In this document: one piece after another, positions 25,057 through 34,969 of the stretch | How positions within the stretch are numbered: the stretch's first letter is position 1 | How the letters are laid out: each line of letters begins with the position of its first letter | Source of the DNA: Tolypothrix bouteillei VB521301 | GTDB lineage: Bacteria > Cyanobacteriota > Cyanobacteriia > Cyanobacteriales > Nostocaceae | Length of the DNA stretch: 64,000 nucleotides | Direction of reading: 5' to 3' | Assembly: GCF_000760695.4 (NCBI RefSeq) | Contig: NZ_JHEG04000001.1 | Coordinates: 6,392,204-6,456,203, forward strand | The notes under the pieces: model-generated | What the model was told of the DNA's origin: nothing | Seen by the model: the letters and a program-made list of their open reading frames with translations, nothing else | The model's database searches: none | Made by a program: the position numbers and the translations under genes

Positions 25057-27567
25057 CTATTGCTGTCTAACACCACCAACAACTGGCTTAACTTCATTGG
25101 GATCGGAGAAAGGATCGGTTCCACCACTCCAGTTGAAATCACTGATTCGGAAACTGATACCGCCTAATTGCTGTACGGGGTTATAACGCAAGGTAATTCC
25201 GTAGGTACGGCGGCTGTATTCCACTACGTAGTCTGTACTGGCGCGTTCTCCAGTGTCTAAATTGATTGAGGTTTCAAATCCAAAACGAAATGGTCCGTAA
25301 ATCTGTTGAGTAATCCCCGCTCTCAGTACTTTGTTATCAACGGAACGGTCAAACAAAAAGGGAGATAAACCACTGTTTAGACCTTGGGAATAGCTAATTA
25401 CAAAGCCGGTGTAGTCAAAGAAAGGTCGAGAAAAATGACCGAATTGACCCTGTAAACCAACGGTTGCAAACAAGGTACTTTGATTATCTCCACTACTGTA
25501 ATGACTGGTGGTTCCAGTTAATCCACCAAACGCTTGTACGTAAGGAACAACTGGATTCGCTGTATACCGCAATCCTTGAGTGGGTGTAGCAGGTAATGGT
25601 TTCCCTTGCCACAGTGTCACGCCGCCGTTAAGGGCTGCACTGGCTTGCAGGCGAGTCAGGGAGACACGATTGTTTCTACGATCTGCTTCTAGCAAGTCTT
25701 GGCGATCTGTATTTGCTTCAATTAATTGAGCACCCCCTTGATAGCTGAGGTTAAGACCGCTTTTTCCTAAAGGAATGATGGGAGAGGTAATAATACCTCC
25801 AAAACTGCTTTGCACGGTTTGAAAGCCGAGAGTCCCGTTGTAGAGTCGATCGCGATAGCTATATTCCAGTGTGAGAGTGTGGGGTTTTTGCTCGTCTAAC
25901 AGCAATTGGCGCAGTCGCACGCTCGCTCTGAGGTTATCTTCTAGATCGTTAAGGTCGAAGCTGGTTAACAATCCAGAACCTTCTAAAGATGTCCGTGGGC
26001 TCACGATAGCTCTCACTGTTGATTTTATACCAAACAGCGATGCGGGATTCTCCGTGCCACCCTGTACTGCTTTTTGGGGGTAAAACTGAGGCGTCAGACT
26101 GAAGGTGACTCCTTCTGTATCTATAGGTTTAAAACTCCGTTCAATATACACCCCTCCCCGTTGGTCGCCATCATAACCAATTGAGAACAATCCTGGCGTG
26201 ACATCACGTTCTCTACGGTCAATCACCTGCTCGTTCTTGGGAATTGGTACGGAGAATCCTCGGTCAAATACCAAACGCTGTCTTTGTGTTTTGATGCGAT
26301 CGCGTAAAGGTGCTTCCCTTGTCAAGGTAACCGTATCTGCCCTAATTTCCAATTCAGGAGGTGAAAAAGGGTCATTGGTCAGACGAACATCTCGCGCTTG
26401 CCAACCTCGGGCGTAAAAATCAATTCTTCCTGCTTCAAAACGGACTCGTCTGACTTGTCCCCCCTGTTTTGGTACGGGTATGTTGCTTGCACCTCCCCCA
26501 CCTCCCAAGTTGATATTCAGCCCACCGGAGCTACCTGCTTGCAATGGTTGATTTTGTCTGATGCGATCGCTCAGAGGACGTGCTGGGACTCCCCCTGTCG
26601 TCACATCCGTAGGTAAAAAACTTAAATCCTGACCCGCACTGGGGATAAAAACCTCACCACTGCCGTTCAGTAATTCCCCATCATCTTGAATAAAATTGTA
26701 TGTAAACTTCTGTCCGCGCAGAACTTGGTCTCCCCGTGTGAGAGCAACATTGCCGTCGCCAACAGCAATCAAGTTATCCATGTTAACTTGCACGCGATCG
26801 GCATCCACAACAGCGCCATCAAATCTAACAACCACGTTACCCTCAGCCGTAATCACCCGCCGTTGCTCGTCATACTGTTGTCTGTCAGAAATGACTTCAA
26901 CAATGCGTTCTCCTGGTGTCGGGGTGCTAGGAGCAGAAGTTGTACCGGATGGTTGGTTTTGTTGTGGTGTTGTGGTGTTATTTTGCTTTTCAAGAACCGA
27001 TTGAGTTTGGTTTGGAGCGGGTTGAGTGTCTTCTTCACCACGGACTTTAAATTCTATTTGTACTGGTGGGCGATTTGGAGATTGTTCGGGGTTTGTAGGG
27101 CTTTGATTTTGTGGCTGGGTTGATTCTTCTACCGATGCTGTTTGCTGTTGGGATAAATTCTTAAGTTTCAGTGATTTTGGTAGTACTTTCGCTTGCGTAG
27201 CGGGGTTCTCACCGAGATTGGGGTGTAAAGATTGAACTTGCTGTAGGGGAAAACCAATAGAAAGATTTTCACCTAAAAAAGCCGCACTTTTTGAAACGGT
27301 AACAGGCGAAAATTCAGGTGGAAAAGTTTCTGGCTGACTGGGTGCAGGCAGTGTTTGAGCAACTTGTAACTGGTTTTCAGTTGAAGTGTTCCGAGTTGTT
27401 TGAAAATTGAGTTTTTCCCGTCTTCCCTCAGACTTTTCCTGATTTTCCAATGTCTTTTCCGACATGGCATTCAAGCCAATCTCGCTGACCATTGGAGTGG
27501 TGGAATTAGCTGATTGTACGGGTTCGACGATGGGAAGAGGTTCGGGCGGCAACACTGGATGAAGCAT
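25057..27567 (-). CDS. LptD-like outer-membrane protein with DUF3769 domain
   Basis: 836 residues. About 1-220 is a Pro/Gln/Thr-rich low-complexity part (QPQNQSPTNPEQSPNRPPVQ). About 230-310 is an OstA/LptA-type beta-jellyroll: VISDRQQYDEQRRVITAEGNVVVRFDGAVVDADRVQVN ... LRGQKFTYNFIQDDGELL. The remaining 450 residues are alternating beta strands ending in a barrel (FRFGFETSINLDTGERASTDYVVEYSRRTYGITLRYNP), the cyanobacterial DUF3769 domain. By analogy with LptD it is the outer-membrane LPS export gate (family knowledge). No classical signal peptide is visible from the ATG at 27565-27567, so an upstream or alternative start is possible. Confidence 0.9.
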   Translation of the reverse strand: MLHPVLPPEPLPIVEPVQSANSTTPMVSEIGLNAMSEKTLENQEKSEGRREKLNFQTTRNTSTENQLQVAQTLPAPSQPETFPPEFSPVTVSKSAAFLGENLSIGFPLQQVQSLHPNLGENPATQAKVLPKSLKLKNLSQQQTASVEESTQPQNQSPTNPEQSPNRPPVQIEFKVRGEEDTQPAPNQTQSVLEKQNNTTTPQQNQPSGTTSAPSTPTPGERIVEVISDRQQYDEQRRVITAEGNVVVRFDGAVVDADRVQVNMDNLIAVGDGNVALTRGDQVLRGQKFTYNFIQDDGELLNGSGEVFIPSAGQDLSFLPTDVTTGGVPARPLSDRIRQNQPLQAGSSGGLNINLGGGGGASNIPVPKQGGQVRRVRFEAGRIDFYARGWQARDVRLTNDPFSPPELEIRADTVTLTREAPLRDRIKTQRQRLVFDRGFSVPIPKNEQVIDRRERDVTPGLFSIGYDGDQRGGVYIERSFKPIDTEGVTFSLTPQFYPQKAVQGGTENPASLFGIKSTVRAIVSPRTSLEGSGLLTSFDLNDLEDNLRASVRLRQLLLDEQKPHTLTLEYSYRDRLYNGTLGFQTVQSSFGGIITSPIIPLGKSGLNLSYQGGAQLIEANTDRQDLLEADRRNNRVSLTRLQASAALNGGVTLWQGKPLPATPTQGLRYTANPVVPYVQAFGGLTGTTSHYSSGDNQSTLFATVGLQGQFGHFSRPFFDYTGFVISYSQGLNSGLSPFLFDRSVDNKVLRAGITQQIYGPFRFGFETSINLDTGERASTDYVVEYSRRTYGITLRYNPVQQLGGISFRISDFNWSGGTDPFSDPNEVKPVVGGVRQQ

Positions 27568-27777
27568 ATCAATCGTAAAAACTAGCTAACAAACAGCCAA
27601 TAAATAGCCGGAAGGACAATACACTTTTTGCCTTCCGACTTTTGCCTTTTACACAAATTTAGGCAAGCCGCCCGGAGGGGGACACAAGCTTGGGTGGATT
27701 TCCCACTTGACACAAGCGCCCGCAGGCTATAATGTATAAGCCTTCCGGCAATCAATCGCGGACGATTTGTCGTGACT

Positions 27778-27894
27778 TTACTCGAAATCCCGACGACCGG
27801 GGTTACGAGCAGGGTCATTTGACAAAAAGCCAAAGATGAAGAGACCAACAAAGAAGGCAACAACTATATATACAACGATTTTTAAAGTCAGCAT
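27778..27894 (-). CDS. psbI: Photosystem II reaction-centre protein PsbI
   Basis: A 38-residue protein ([20 protein letters not shown]...) from the ATG at 27892-27894 to TAA at 27778-27780. One membrane helix and the conserved [18 protein letters not shown]-terminus identify PsbI, a low-molecular-weight subunit next to D1. Below the usual ORF length limit. It stands alone, 210 bp before the DUF3769 gene on the same strand. Confidence 0.98.
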   Translation of the reverse strand: MLTLKIVVYIVVAFFVGLFIFGFLSNDPARNPGRRDFE

Positions 27895-28308
27895 TTTAGA
27901 TATCTCCTGTGGGCTTGAGTGGCTTTCAGTATCTGCAACGCAGAAAAGATAGCTTTACTATCTTACCCAAATCTGGTTCATTTTTCGGAGATTGAGGATT
28001 GGAGATTGGACATTGGGGATAAAAAATAGGTTTGCGCTCGTGTCGATCGCGGTTATCCCATGTTTCCGGGAGTTGACCGTTGACAAATGAGTTCGACTTG
28101 TAAATGCTCCTTAATTCTAAGTTGTAACTTGATTGATGTCTCTAGTGAATGGACGTTTAGTTAAAGTGGATGTTTCCGAAACCAAAATTAGGAATTGGGA
28201 CTTAGCGGTTGGAGATGTCCCCCATCCCAGTTGTGGTTTCCTTTACAACACTATATTCTCAAATGGTAATATCGGGATTGGTTGTGGTTTCATGAGGAAT
28301 AGCAAATA
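27895..28308 (+). other. Upstream region of psbI and arsR with a possible 57-aa ORF
   Basis: 414 bp. An ATG at 28136 opens a 57-codon + strand frame (MSLVNGRLVKVDVSETKIRN...) that ends at TAG 28307-28309, overlapping the GTG of the ArsR gene by one base. It might be a coupled leader peptide or chance; no ribosome binding site was seen. The left part should hold the psbI promoter. ATTGGAGATTGGACATTGGGGAT near 27997 is heptamer-like repeat sequence. Confidence 0.3.
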
Positions 28309-28653
28309 GTGGTAGTGGAAACTTTTCCATCAGCCCTAGCACAGATGGCTGATTATTTTAAAGTTCTTTCAGAAGTGAGTCGCCTTCAGATTTTATGCTG
28401 TCTCAAATCGGGTCCTAAAAATGTGACTGAAATTATTGAGCTAACTCAGCTCGGTCAAGCTAATGCTTCCAAACACCTCAAAATACTTTCAAGTGCAGGG
28501 GTCGTAATGCGATCGCCACAAGGAGCTAATGTCTTTTACGAAATTGCCGATCCCGTGATTTTTCAACTCTGTGAACTCGTGTATCAAAGCTTGTCTGTCC
28601 GACTTGAGGAAAAAGAAAAACAGTTGGAGTTACTTAAAACTTTGCGGGGCTAG
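28309..28653 (+). CDS. ArsR/SmtB-family winged-helix regulator
   Basis: 114 residues from GTG 28309, with GAGGA about 12 bases upstream. Winged helix: LAQMADYFKVLSEVSRLQILCCLKSGPKNVTEIIELTQLGQANASKHLKILSSAGVVMRSPQGANVFYEI, with recognition helix QANASKHLKIL (about 55-66). The classical metal-binding ELCVCDL box is not present; only LCC in the first helix, so the signal may not be a metal. The next gene is a broken MATE transporter, possibly its former target. Confidence 0.9.
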   Translation: MVVETFPSALAQMADYFKVLSEVSRLQILCCLKSGPKNVTEIIELTQLGQANASKHLKILSSAGVVMRSPQGANVFYEIADPVIFQLCELVYQSLSVRLEEKEKQLELLKTLRG

Positions 28654-28787
28654 TTGAAACTTCTTTATCTGCCTATCTCAGCCAATTTTTTTGCCAAAAT
28701 TATTCCTTATTTCTACTTTATGTATTAATATAACTTAACGTACTTATGTGTAATTTTTTGCCACATCACTTAAGTTTTTTTATTTAA

Positions 28788-29212
28788 ATGGAGTCAACTT
28801 CAAGAAAGTTTACGCCTGAGCTTCTGATGGAAGTTCAAGCGAGCTTGCAATTGGCAATACCTCTGTTATTGTGCAAATATTGGAGGCATCCATTCCATTG
28901 CTAGATGGGATGGTGATGGGCTTACTGAACGGTCAAACTTTAGTTGCAGGTGCCTTGAGTGCAGTAACATTTTCCACCTTAGCTTCTGTTTGTCGTTCTG
29001 CGCTTTCAGCAGTAGGTGCGAGTGTTGCAAACGCTTTTGGGGCTGTCAAGATAGATCGAATCTGTCGTGCGGCCAGTCAGGGTGTTTGGTTAGCTGCAAC
29101 CCTTTCCTTACCTATGATGTTTGTCATTTGGCATTATGACTCTATTCTCCTGCTTACTGGTCAAGAAGAAACCATCGTATCCTTAGCTAATAGTTTTAAT
29201 ACTTTTGTTTAA
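28788..29212 (+). pseudogene. Truncated and frameshifted MATE efflux transporter
   Basis: The ATG at 28788 starts MESTSRKFTPELLMEVQASL QLAIPLLL and stops early; the next frame continues as VQILEASIPLLDGMVMGLLNGQTLVAGALSAVTFSTLASVC ... ICRAASQGVWLAATLSLPMMFVIWHYDSILLLTGQEE. This is the first quarter of a MATE (NorM-type) multidrug/Na+ antiporter, which normally has about 450 residues and 12 helices. A -1/+1 frameshift near 28870 and loss of everything after about residue 135 make it nonfunctional. The DNA just after it leads into the GC-rich glycosyltransferase gene. Confidence 0.85.
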
Positions 29213-29273
29213 GTTAAGTAGGGGAGGAAATTTATAAGATTAATAAGACAACCCCTACTAGAGGAGAGATCTG

Positions 29274-30500
29274 ATGCGCGTGCTGCTATCGACGATCGGG
29301 TCGAGGGGCGATGTCCAGCCGCTAGTGGCGCTGGCGTTGGAATTGAGGGCCCTCGGTCAGGAGGTCCGCCTGTGCGTGCCACCCGACTTCCGCGACTGGA
29401 TCGAAAGCCTGGGAATGCCTGTCACGCCTATCGGACCCGAGTTGCGCTCGACCGGGAAAGCCAGCCCGTCAGCAGCCCCACCCTCGCCCGAGCGCCGGCG
29501 TCAGCTGGCCCAAGCCACGGTCGCCACCCAATTCGAGACGATCGCGGCGGCAGCCCAAGGCTGCGACGCGATCGTGGGAGCAACAGCTCTACAGATCGCC
29601 GCTCGCTCGGTGGCAGAGAGAATGGGAATCTATTACGTCTTCGCCGCCTACTGCCCGATAGTCCTGCCATCGCCACACCATGCGCCACCCCCATTGGGTC
29701 TGGGCGGCGATATGCCGACACCCGCATCGGTAGATTATCCGGAGATATGGGCGCGGGATGCAGAACGCTTCAACGCCACCTTCGGCGTCGCGCTCAACTC
29801 CTATCGGGCATCACTCGGTCTGGCCCCAGTCACTGATGTCCGCAGCCACATCTTCACCGACCGACCCTGGCTGGCCGCCGACCCGACGTTGGGGCCCTGG
29901 CCCGATCCCGTAGACCAGACTGTGTTCCAGACCGGAGCCTGGATCTTGCCGGATGAGCGTCCGCTCTCCCCCGAGCTGGAGACGTTCCTCGACGCCGGCG
30001 AACCACCTGTCTACTTCGGCTTCGGCAGCATCCGCGCGTCGGAAGACCTTAGCCTGGTGACGATCGAATCGGCCCGTGCGATCGGACGCCGTGCGATCGT
30101 GTCTCGCGGGTGGGCCGACCTGTCACTCGTGGACGACGAACCCGACTGCCTAGCGATCGGCGAGGTCAACCAGCAGACGCTGTTCAAACGCGTCGCGGCC
30201 GTCGTCCACCATGGCGGCGCAGGCACCACGACCGCCGCCGCGCAAGCAGGCACGCCCCAAGTCGTCATCCCCCAGCTGTACGACCAGCACTACTGGGCCC
30301 GACGAATCCACCACCTCGGCATCGGAACCGCGCACGCTCCCGGCACACCGACCACCGACTCCCTGATGAGCGCTCTCAGGCACGCACTCCAACCCGACGT
30401 GGCTGCCCGTGCCCAATCCATCGCCACCGCAGTACGCAGCGATGGCGCACAGGCCGCCGCTCGGCGCTTGATAACTGCCGCCCCCCAAAACTCATTTTGA
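29274..30500 (+). CDS. GT1-family glycosyltransferase, GC-rich, probably transferred
   Basis: 408 residues, the size of UDP-glycosyltransferase/MurG-like GT1 enzymes that decorate macrolides, glycopeptides or sterols. N-terminal acceptor domain MRVLLSTIGSRGDVQPLVALALELRALGQEVRLCVP; donor-binding domain with VYFGFGSI and the GT1 signature VVHHGGAGTTTAAAQAGTPQVVIPQLYDQHYWARRI (about 308-343). An excellent ribosome site (GAGGAG, about 8 bases upstream) precedes the ATG at 29274. The gene is far richer in G+C than all neighbours, especially at third codon positions, and flanking DNA returns at once to AT-rich. This and the sequence style point to acquisition from an actinobacterium-like donor. 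Substrate unknown. Confidence 0.92.
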   Translation: MRVLLSTIGSRGDVQPLVALALELRALGQEVRLCVPPDFRDWIESLGMPVTPIGPELRSTGKASPSAAPPSPERRRQLAQATVATQFETIAAAAQGCDAIVGATALQIAARSVAERMGIYYVFAAYCPIVLPSPHHAPPPLGLGGDMPTPASVDYPEIWARDAERFNATFGVALNSYRASLGLAPVTDVRSHIFTDRPWLAADPTLGPWPDPVDQTVFQTGAWILPDERPLSPELETFLDAGEPPVYFGFGSIRASEDLSLVTIESARAIGRRAIVSRGWADLSLVDDEPDCLAIGEVNQQTLFKRVAAVVHHGGAGTTTAAAQAGTPQVVIPQLYDQHYWARRIHHLGIGTAHAPGTPTTDSLMSALRHALQPDVAARAQSIATAVRSDGAQAAARRLITAAPQNSF

Positions 30501-30894
30501 AGCGGGTTCCGCACTCATGCTGCTTATGGTTTTAATCGAACTTAATTACGAACTAAGATGTGGTAATTACTGTAATAGACGTAAAGAAATATTTGTATTT
30601 GATATGAGTTATAAAAAATTTATAGTAAAAAGTAATACTTTATTAGCTAATGGTTAGTAAGTAAGCTAACAATTATTTAACTTTACACAAGCTTAATAAA
30701 GCCAATTTTTGCAAGCAGGCGAGGACGCACACTCCGGTGTATAAGTTAAAGATTTTTATCATTTTTCTTATCATTCTAAAAAAAGAATTATTTTATCGTC
30801 TAAGTAAACAGGAGGCGGAGCCTCCTGTAAAGCATTCCCAGGCTCCGCCTGGGAACGAGGTGATATGAGGTTTTAATGTGGTGGAGTACTGGTG
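30501..30894. repeat. AT-rich spacer with palindromic repeats before dxs 3' end
   Basis: 394 bp without a gene. At 30810-30826 is AGGAGGC-GGA-GCCTCCT, and at 30834-30856 a 10-bp-arm palindrome ATTCCCAGGC-TCC-GCCTGGGAAC, both members of the repeat family also found in the sufB-sufC gap and after rpiA. They lie 35 bp beyond the dxs stop and may terminate dxs. Confidence 0.75.
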
Positions 30895-32802
30895 TTAACT
30901 CACAGTAGAAAGTTCTCGCTTGAAGAAAGCCTGTAAAACTCGGTCAGCAATTTGCGGACTCGTTAAACCCAATGCGGCTTTCGATTCGTTTGGTTCGGCA
31001 TGCTCTACCAACAAATCGGGGATACCAATGCGTTTAACTGGAACGACTATATCGGCATCTAAAAGTGCTTCTGCAATTGCCGAGCCGAAGCCCCCTGTAA
31101 TACAGCCCTCTTCCAAGGTCACAACTCGCCCAATTTTCTGAGCGAGTGGGAAAATTAATTCCGTATCTAAAGGCTTGGCAAACCTTGCATTAACCACAGT
31201 TGCTTCAATACCGTGTTCGCTAAGAATTTCGGCAGTTTGCAGGGCTGGTTGTACCATTGTGCCATAGCCAAGGAGCAACACATCATCTCCTGTACGGAGA
31301 ATTTCTCCTTTACCAATTTCTAAAGGTTCCCAACCTTCTTCCATCAAAGGAACACCGTAACCGCTACCACGAGGGAAACGCATAGCGATGGGTCCGGATG
31401 TGTGATTGATACCAGTGACTACCATCCTTTGCAATTCTGCCTCGTCTTTGGGTGCCATAAGTACCATGTTGGGAATGCAACGCAGATAAGAAATATCATA
31501 CATTCCCTGGTGAGTTGGACCGTCAGCACCAACAATTCCCGCCCTATCCATACAAAAGAACACTGGCAGGTTTTGGATGCAGACATCGTGAATAATTTGG
31601 TCGTAGGCACGTTGTAAGAAGGTAGAGTAAATAGCAACGACCGGACGCATACCTTCAGATGCCAGTCCCGCAGCTAAGGTAACAGCATGCTGTTCGGCAA
31701 TGCCTACATCTATATATTGGTTGGGTAGCTTTGCTTGCAATTTATCTAACCCCGTTCCTGTTGCCATAGCAGCAGTAATACCAATAATTTTGGGGTTTTG
31801 TTCGGCAAGTTTAACCAAAGTGTGGGCAAAAACTTTGTTGTAACCCGGTGGTTTGGGCTTATTGGAGGGAATAGCTTTCCCTGTAGTTAAGTTAAAGGGA
31901 ACTTGGGCATGATAGCCAACTTTGTCTTGTTCGGCAATTTCATAACCTTTACCCTTAACGGTTGCAACGTGTACCAAAACGGGTCCGGGAATTTGATGCG
32001 CCTGTTGGAAAGTTGCAATCAATTCCTCTAAATTGTGTCCGTCTACAGGTCCGATGTAAGTAAAACCGAGTTCTTCAAAGACAGCTCCTACCTTGGGAAC
32101 AGCCAAGCGCTTCATCCCTTCTTTGATGCGTCCTAATTCGGGGGACAGGGATTCCCCAACAAAAGGAATGTGCTTGAATTGTTCCTCAAAATTATCTTTA
32201 AGGAACTGTACTGGTGGACTCAGACGGATTTTGTTTAAGTAGCGAGGAATAGCACCCACGTTGGGAGAGATGGACATTTCGTTGTCATTAAGGACAACTA
32301 GCAGGTTGGTCTTGGGCAAATGTCCGGCGTGGTTGATAGCTTCTAATGCCATACCACCAGTCAGCGCACCGTCACCAATGATAGCGGCTACTTTAAACTT
32401 TTCTCCTTTGAGATCCCTTGCTAAAGCCATACCCAATCCAGCCGAGATACTGGTGGAGGCGTGTCCCGCACCAAAGTGGTCAAATTGACTTTCGCATCGC
32501 TTGAGATAACCGGCAATTCCGTCTTTTTGCCGCAAAGTATGGAAGTTAGGGTAACGTCCTGTAATGAGTTTGTGAGGATAAGCTTGGTGTCCTACATCCC
32601 AGATAACCTTATCGCGGTCTAAATCCAGCGTTTGGTAAAGCCCTAGGGTCAATTCTACAACTCCCAAACCAGGTCCGAGGTGTCCTCCAGTTGCTGCTAC
32701 AGTTTGAAGATGTTTATCTCGAATCTGACGGGCAATTTGTTGTAACTGGCGAATCGACAAACCATGCAGTTGGTTGGGATGAGTAATTTCACTCAAGTGC
32801 AT
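30895..32802 (-). CDS. dxs: 1-Deoxy-D-xylulose-5-phosphate synthase
   Basis: First enzyme of the MEP isoprenoid pathway: joins pyruvate and glyceraldehyde-3-phosphate using thiamine diphosphate. 635 residues. Signatures: [56 protein letters not shown], the ThDP motif [18 protein letters not shown], then [21 protein letters not shown] [29 protein letters not shown], and [14 protein letters not shown]. Complete, monocistronic; ATG at 32800-32802. Confidence 0.98.
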   Translation of the reverse strand: MHLSEITHPNQLHGLSIRQLQQIARQIRDKHLQTVAATGGHLGPGLGVVELTLGLYQTLDLDRDKVIWDVGHQAYPHKLITGRYPNFHTLRQKDGIAGYLKRCESQFDHFGAGHASTSISAGLGMALARDLKGEKFKVAAIIGDGALTGGMALEAINHAGHLPKTNLLVVLNDNEMSISPNVGAIPRYLNKIRLSPPVQFLKDNFEEQFKHIPFVGESLSPELGRIKEGMKRLAVPKVGAVFEELGFTYIGPVDGHNLEELIATFQQAHQIPGPVLVHVATVKGKGYEIAEQDKVGYHAQVPFNLTTGKAIPSNKPKPPGYNKVFAHTLVKLAEQNPKIIGITAAMATGTGLDKLQAKLPNQYIDVGIAEQHAVTLAAGLASEGMRPVVAIYSTFLQRAYDQIIHDVCIQNLPVFFCMDRAGIVGADGPTHQGMYDISYLRCIPNMVLMAPKDEAELQRMVVTGINHTSGPIAMRFPRGSGYGVPLMEEGWEPLEIGKGEILRTGDDVLLLGYGTMVQPALQTAEILSEHGIEATVVNARFAKPLDTELIFPLAQKIGRVVTLEEGCITGGFGSAIAEALLDADIVVPVKRIGIPDLLVEHAEPNESKAALGLTSPQIADRVLQAFFKRELSTVS

Positions 32803-32974
32803 AACTATAGGGTTTTCCTCTCTACTTTTTGTATTTCTGATTTTCCCACGTGGGGTTATCAGCTTATTGAGTCATTGTCAAACAGTTACAAAAAGGAACT
32901 AAAGCAGCAAAAGACAACGAGAGAACATTTATATTCTCCCTTGTCGCTCTTGTCCCCCTTGTCTTGACTTTAAC

Positions 32975-33646
32975 TTAAGATTCTCGATCGCTCCCTCCGG
33001 TAACTTCCGGAGTTTGCGGCTGTGGTTGCTGTCTGTGTAAATACTGGCTCAAGACATAAGCCATGTCCCCACGAGTCATAGGCTGCAATGGGGAGAGATT
33101 ACCTTGTCGATCTGTATTGACAAATCCCTCACTAGCAGCTGTAGCAAGTGCTTTCCTTGCCCAAGCTGGAATAGAAGCAGCATCCGGATATGAGGCAAGA
33201 ATCTCATTGACTGTTTCATCAGGGAATTGAAAAACGCCGTAAGCTTGTGCGAAAATTGCTAAAGCCTCCGCTTTTGTAACTCTTTGATTCGGGAAGAATA
33301 AATTTCCCCGATAACCCTTCATAATATCAGTTTTTAAAACTATTTGAACATCATTAAACGCGGGATTGGAAGGGGATACATCAGCCACTTTGAAATTTTC
33401 TTTGGTAGCAGCCTGTCGTTTATCGAGTCGAAATGCTTTGACCATAATCGATGCCAATTCTGCTCGACTCACAAACCGTTCTGGATAAAAATTGCCATCA
33501 GGGGCGTTAGACATTAATTTAGCAGCAACGACTTGTGTTACCGGGTCGGAGGGTTGTTCGGTATTGCCTTGCTCAAGTGCGATCGCTACATTGGGAAAAG
33601 ATTGCAGGAGTGCGATTAATGAGAGAGTACTTAGAAGCTGACGCAT
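32975..33646 (-). CDS. Exported SLH-domain protein
   Basis: 223 residues. Signal peptide about 1-23 (LLSTLSLIALLQSFPNVAIA). Three S-layer-homology repeats follow: GNFYPERFVSRAELASIMVKAF (about 50-71), NLFFPNQRVTKAEALAIFAQAYG (about 115-137) and GNLSPLQPMTRGDMAYVLSQYL (about 181-202). SLH repeats bind peptidoglycan-linked polysaccharide, so a cell-envelope role is expected. The Gln/Pro tail is disordered. Divergent from rpiA. Confidence 0.92.
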   Translation of the reverse strand: MRQLLSTLSLIALLQSFPNVAIALEQGNTEQPSDPVTQVVAAKLMSNAPDGNFYPERFVSRAELASIMVKAFRLDKRQAATKENFKVADVSPSNPAFNDVQIVLKTDIMKGYRGNLFFPNQRVTKAEALAIFAQAYGVFQFPDETVNEILASYPDAASIPAWARKALATAASEGFVNTDRQGNLSPLQPMTRGDMAYVLSQYLHRQQPQPQTPEVTGGSDRES

Positions 33647-33812
33647 AATTTAGAACACTTTCAAGTGACTTCTGCTACACCAACCCATTCCGTGACGAAT
33701 TTTGACTTAGTATTGTTGCCAACTGCTTGCTTCTTTCTCTCAAAACCGTTTTGCGTACCTTTACCTTTTTCCCTTACCCTAAACTATAGTTTATTTTTGA
33801 GGAGCTTTGGGA

Positions 33813-34520
33813 ATGAGCGCAGCAGACCCCACCAAGTTAATGAAGCAAGAAGTCGGCAAAGCCGCCGCTGCTTTGGTAGAATCAGGTTCTATTGTTGGGT
33901 TGGGTACAGGGTCAACGACAGCATATGCAATTCAGTTTTTGGGCGATCGCCTTAAGTCTGGTGAAATCAAAGATATTGTTGGTGTCCCCACCTCATTTCA
34001 AGCAGAGGTGCTGTCCAAGCAGTATGGTATCCCGCTAACCACTCTAGATGCTATCGATCGCATTGATATTGCCATTGATGGTGCAGATGAAGTCGATCCT
34101 CAAAAAAATTTAATCAAAGGGGGCGGTGCAGCCCACACTCGCGAAAAAGTCGTTGATTATCTGGCAAACAGGTTTATTGTCGTTGTCGATGCTGGTAAAC
34201 TAGTAGACCGATTGGGTTCCGTATTTGCCGTACCCGTAGAAGTCATCCCAATGGCAGTAACCCCAGTGACACGAGCAATTGAGAAATTGGGCGGTAAACC
34301 AGAACTCCGCATGGGTGTTAAAAAAGCAGGTCCCGTTATTACCGACCAAGGGAACATGGTGATAGATGTTAAATTTGACACAATCAGCGATCCCGTAAAT
34401 CTAGAAAAAACGCTAAACAACATTCCCGGTGTTTTGGAGAATGGGATTTTTGTCAATTGTGTCGATTTAGTGTTAATTGGAGAAGTTAAAGACGATCAAC
34501 CGATAGTTAGGCAATTGTAA
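33813..34520 (+). CDS. rpiA: Ribose-5-phosphate isomerase A
   Basis: Interconverts ribose-5-phosphate and ribulose-5-phosphate (Calvin cycle and pentose phosphate pathway). 235 residues from the ATG at 33813, with GAGGAG eight bases upstream; a TTG two codons earlier is less likely. Signatures: [49 protein letters not shown] with the catalytic aspartates, glutamate and lysine region, and the C-terminal [18 protein letters not shown]. Complete. Confidence 0.97.
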   Translation: MSAADPTKLMKQEVGKAAAALVESGSIVGLGTGSTTAYAIQFLGDRLKSGEIKDIVGVPTSFQAEVLSKQYGIPLTTLDAIDRIDIAIDGADEVDPQKNLIKGGGAAHTREKVVDYLANRFIVVVDAGKLVDRLGSVFAVPVEVIPMAVTPVTRAIEKLGGKPELRMGVKKAGPVITDQGNMVIDVKFDTISDPVNLEKTLNNIPGVLENGIFVNCVDLVLIGEVKDDQPIVRQL

Positions 34521-34551
34521 TAAGAAAGCGAGTAGGGAGTAGGGGTGTCTC

Positions 34552-34672
34552 TCGTTTCCTGGCTCCGCCTGGGAATGCGGAAAAGCGAGGCGAAACCTGG
34601 CTTTTCCAACCAACTACAGGACGAGGAATCTCCTATGAATTCATTTCCATGCAGAGCATGGGAACGAGGGAT
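34552..34672. repeat. Palindromic repeat cluster after rpiA
   Basis: Contains a CGTTTCCTGGCTCCGCC-TGGGAATGCG unit (34553-34579), an inverted repeat with arms GGAAAAGC/GCTTTTCC (34579-34607), and a TCCATGCAGAGCATGGGAA unit (34648-34666). Same family as the 3.0-kb and 30.8-kb clusters. May terminate rpiA transcription. Confidence 0.7.
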
Positions 34673-34726
34673 TGTAAAAAAGGTATATTCTTGACTCCCT
34701 ACTCACTTTTTTAAGTTAGTTAAAAT

Positions 34727-34969
34727 TTAATCTTGTCTATAAGTATTATCTTTAGCATCCATTAACCACATTTTTTCAAGGAAGACTCTTCGCCGACGAA
34801 GAACAACAGTACGATATCTTTTATAAGTTGTCATTCCGAGTAGTAAAACTATAGGTAAAGAAATAATAAAAAAGCCTATAAGATTGAGAGTATAGGCATC
34901 AGCAGCACCCTTAGAATTAGAATAAGTATTCACATTTGTGGTTGGCTGAGTGCTGATGTGATGTGGCAT
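34727..34969 (-). CDS. Small single-pass membrane protein
   Basis: 80 residues from the ATG at 34967-34969, with a strong GGAGG five bases upstream. Ser/Thr/Asn-rich N-terminus (about 1-25), one membrane helix LNLIGFFIISLPIVLLLGMTTY (about 28-49), then a strongly basic cytoplasmic stretch KRYRTVVLRRRRVF. No family recognised; the strong ribosome site and positive-inside topology make it credible. Confidence 0.72.
   Translation of the reverse strand: MPHHISTQPTTNVNTYSNSKGAADAYTLNLIGFFIISLPIVLLLGMTTYKRYRTVVLRRRRVFLEKMWLMDAKDNTYRQD

Noticed and set aside
27582..27863. Minus-strand 93-codon ORF
   Set aside because: Overlaps psbI in another frame; psbI is certain, and this product is not protein-like.
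29372..30535. Several long alternative-frame ORFs on both strands
   Set aside because: Artefacts of high GC in the glycosyltransferase gene, which lengthens all frames; products are Arg/Pro-rich without motifs.
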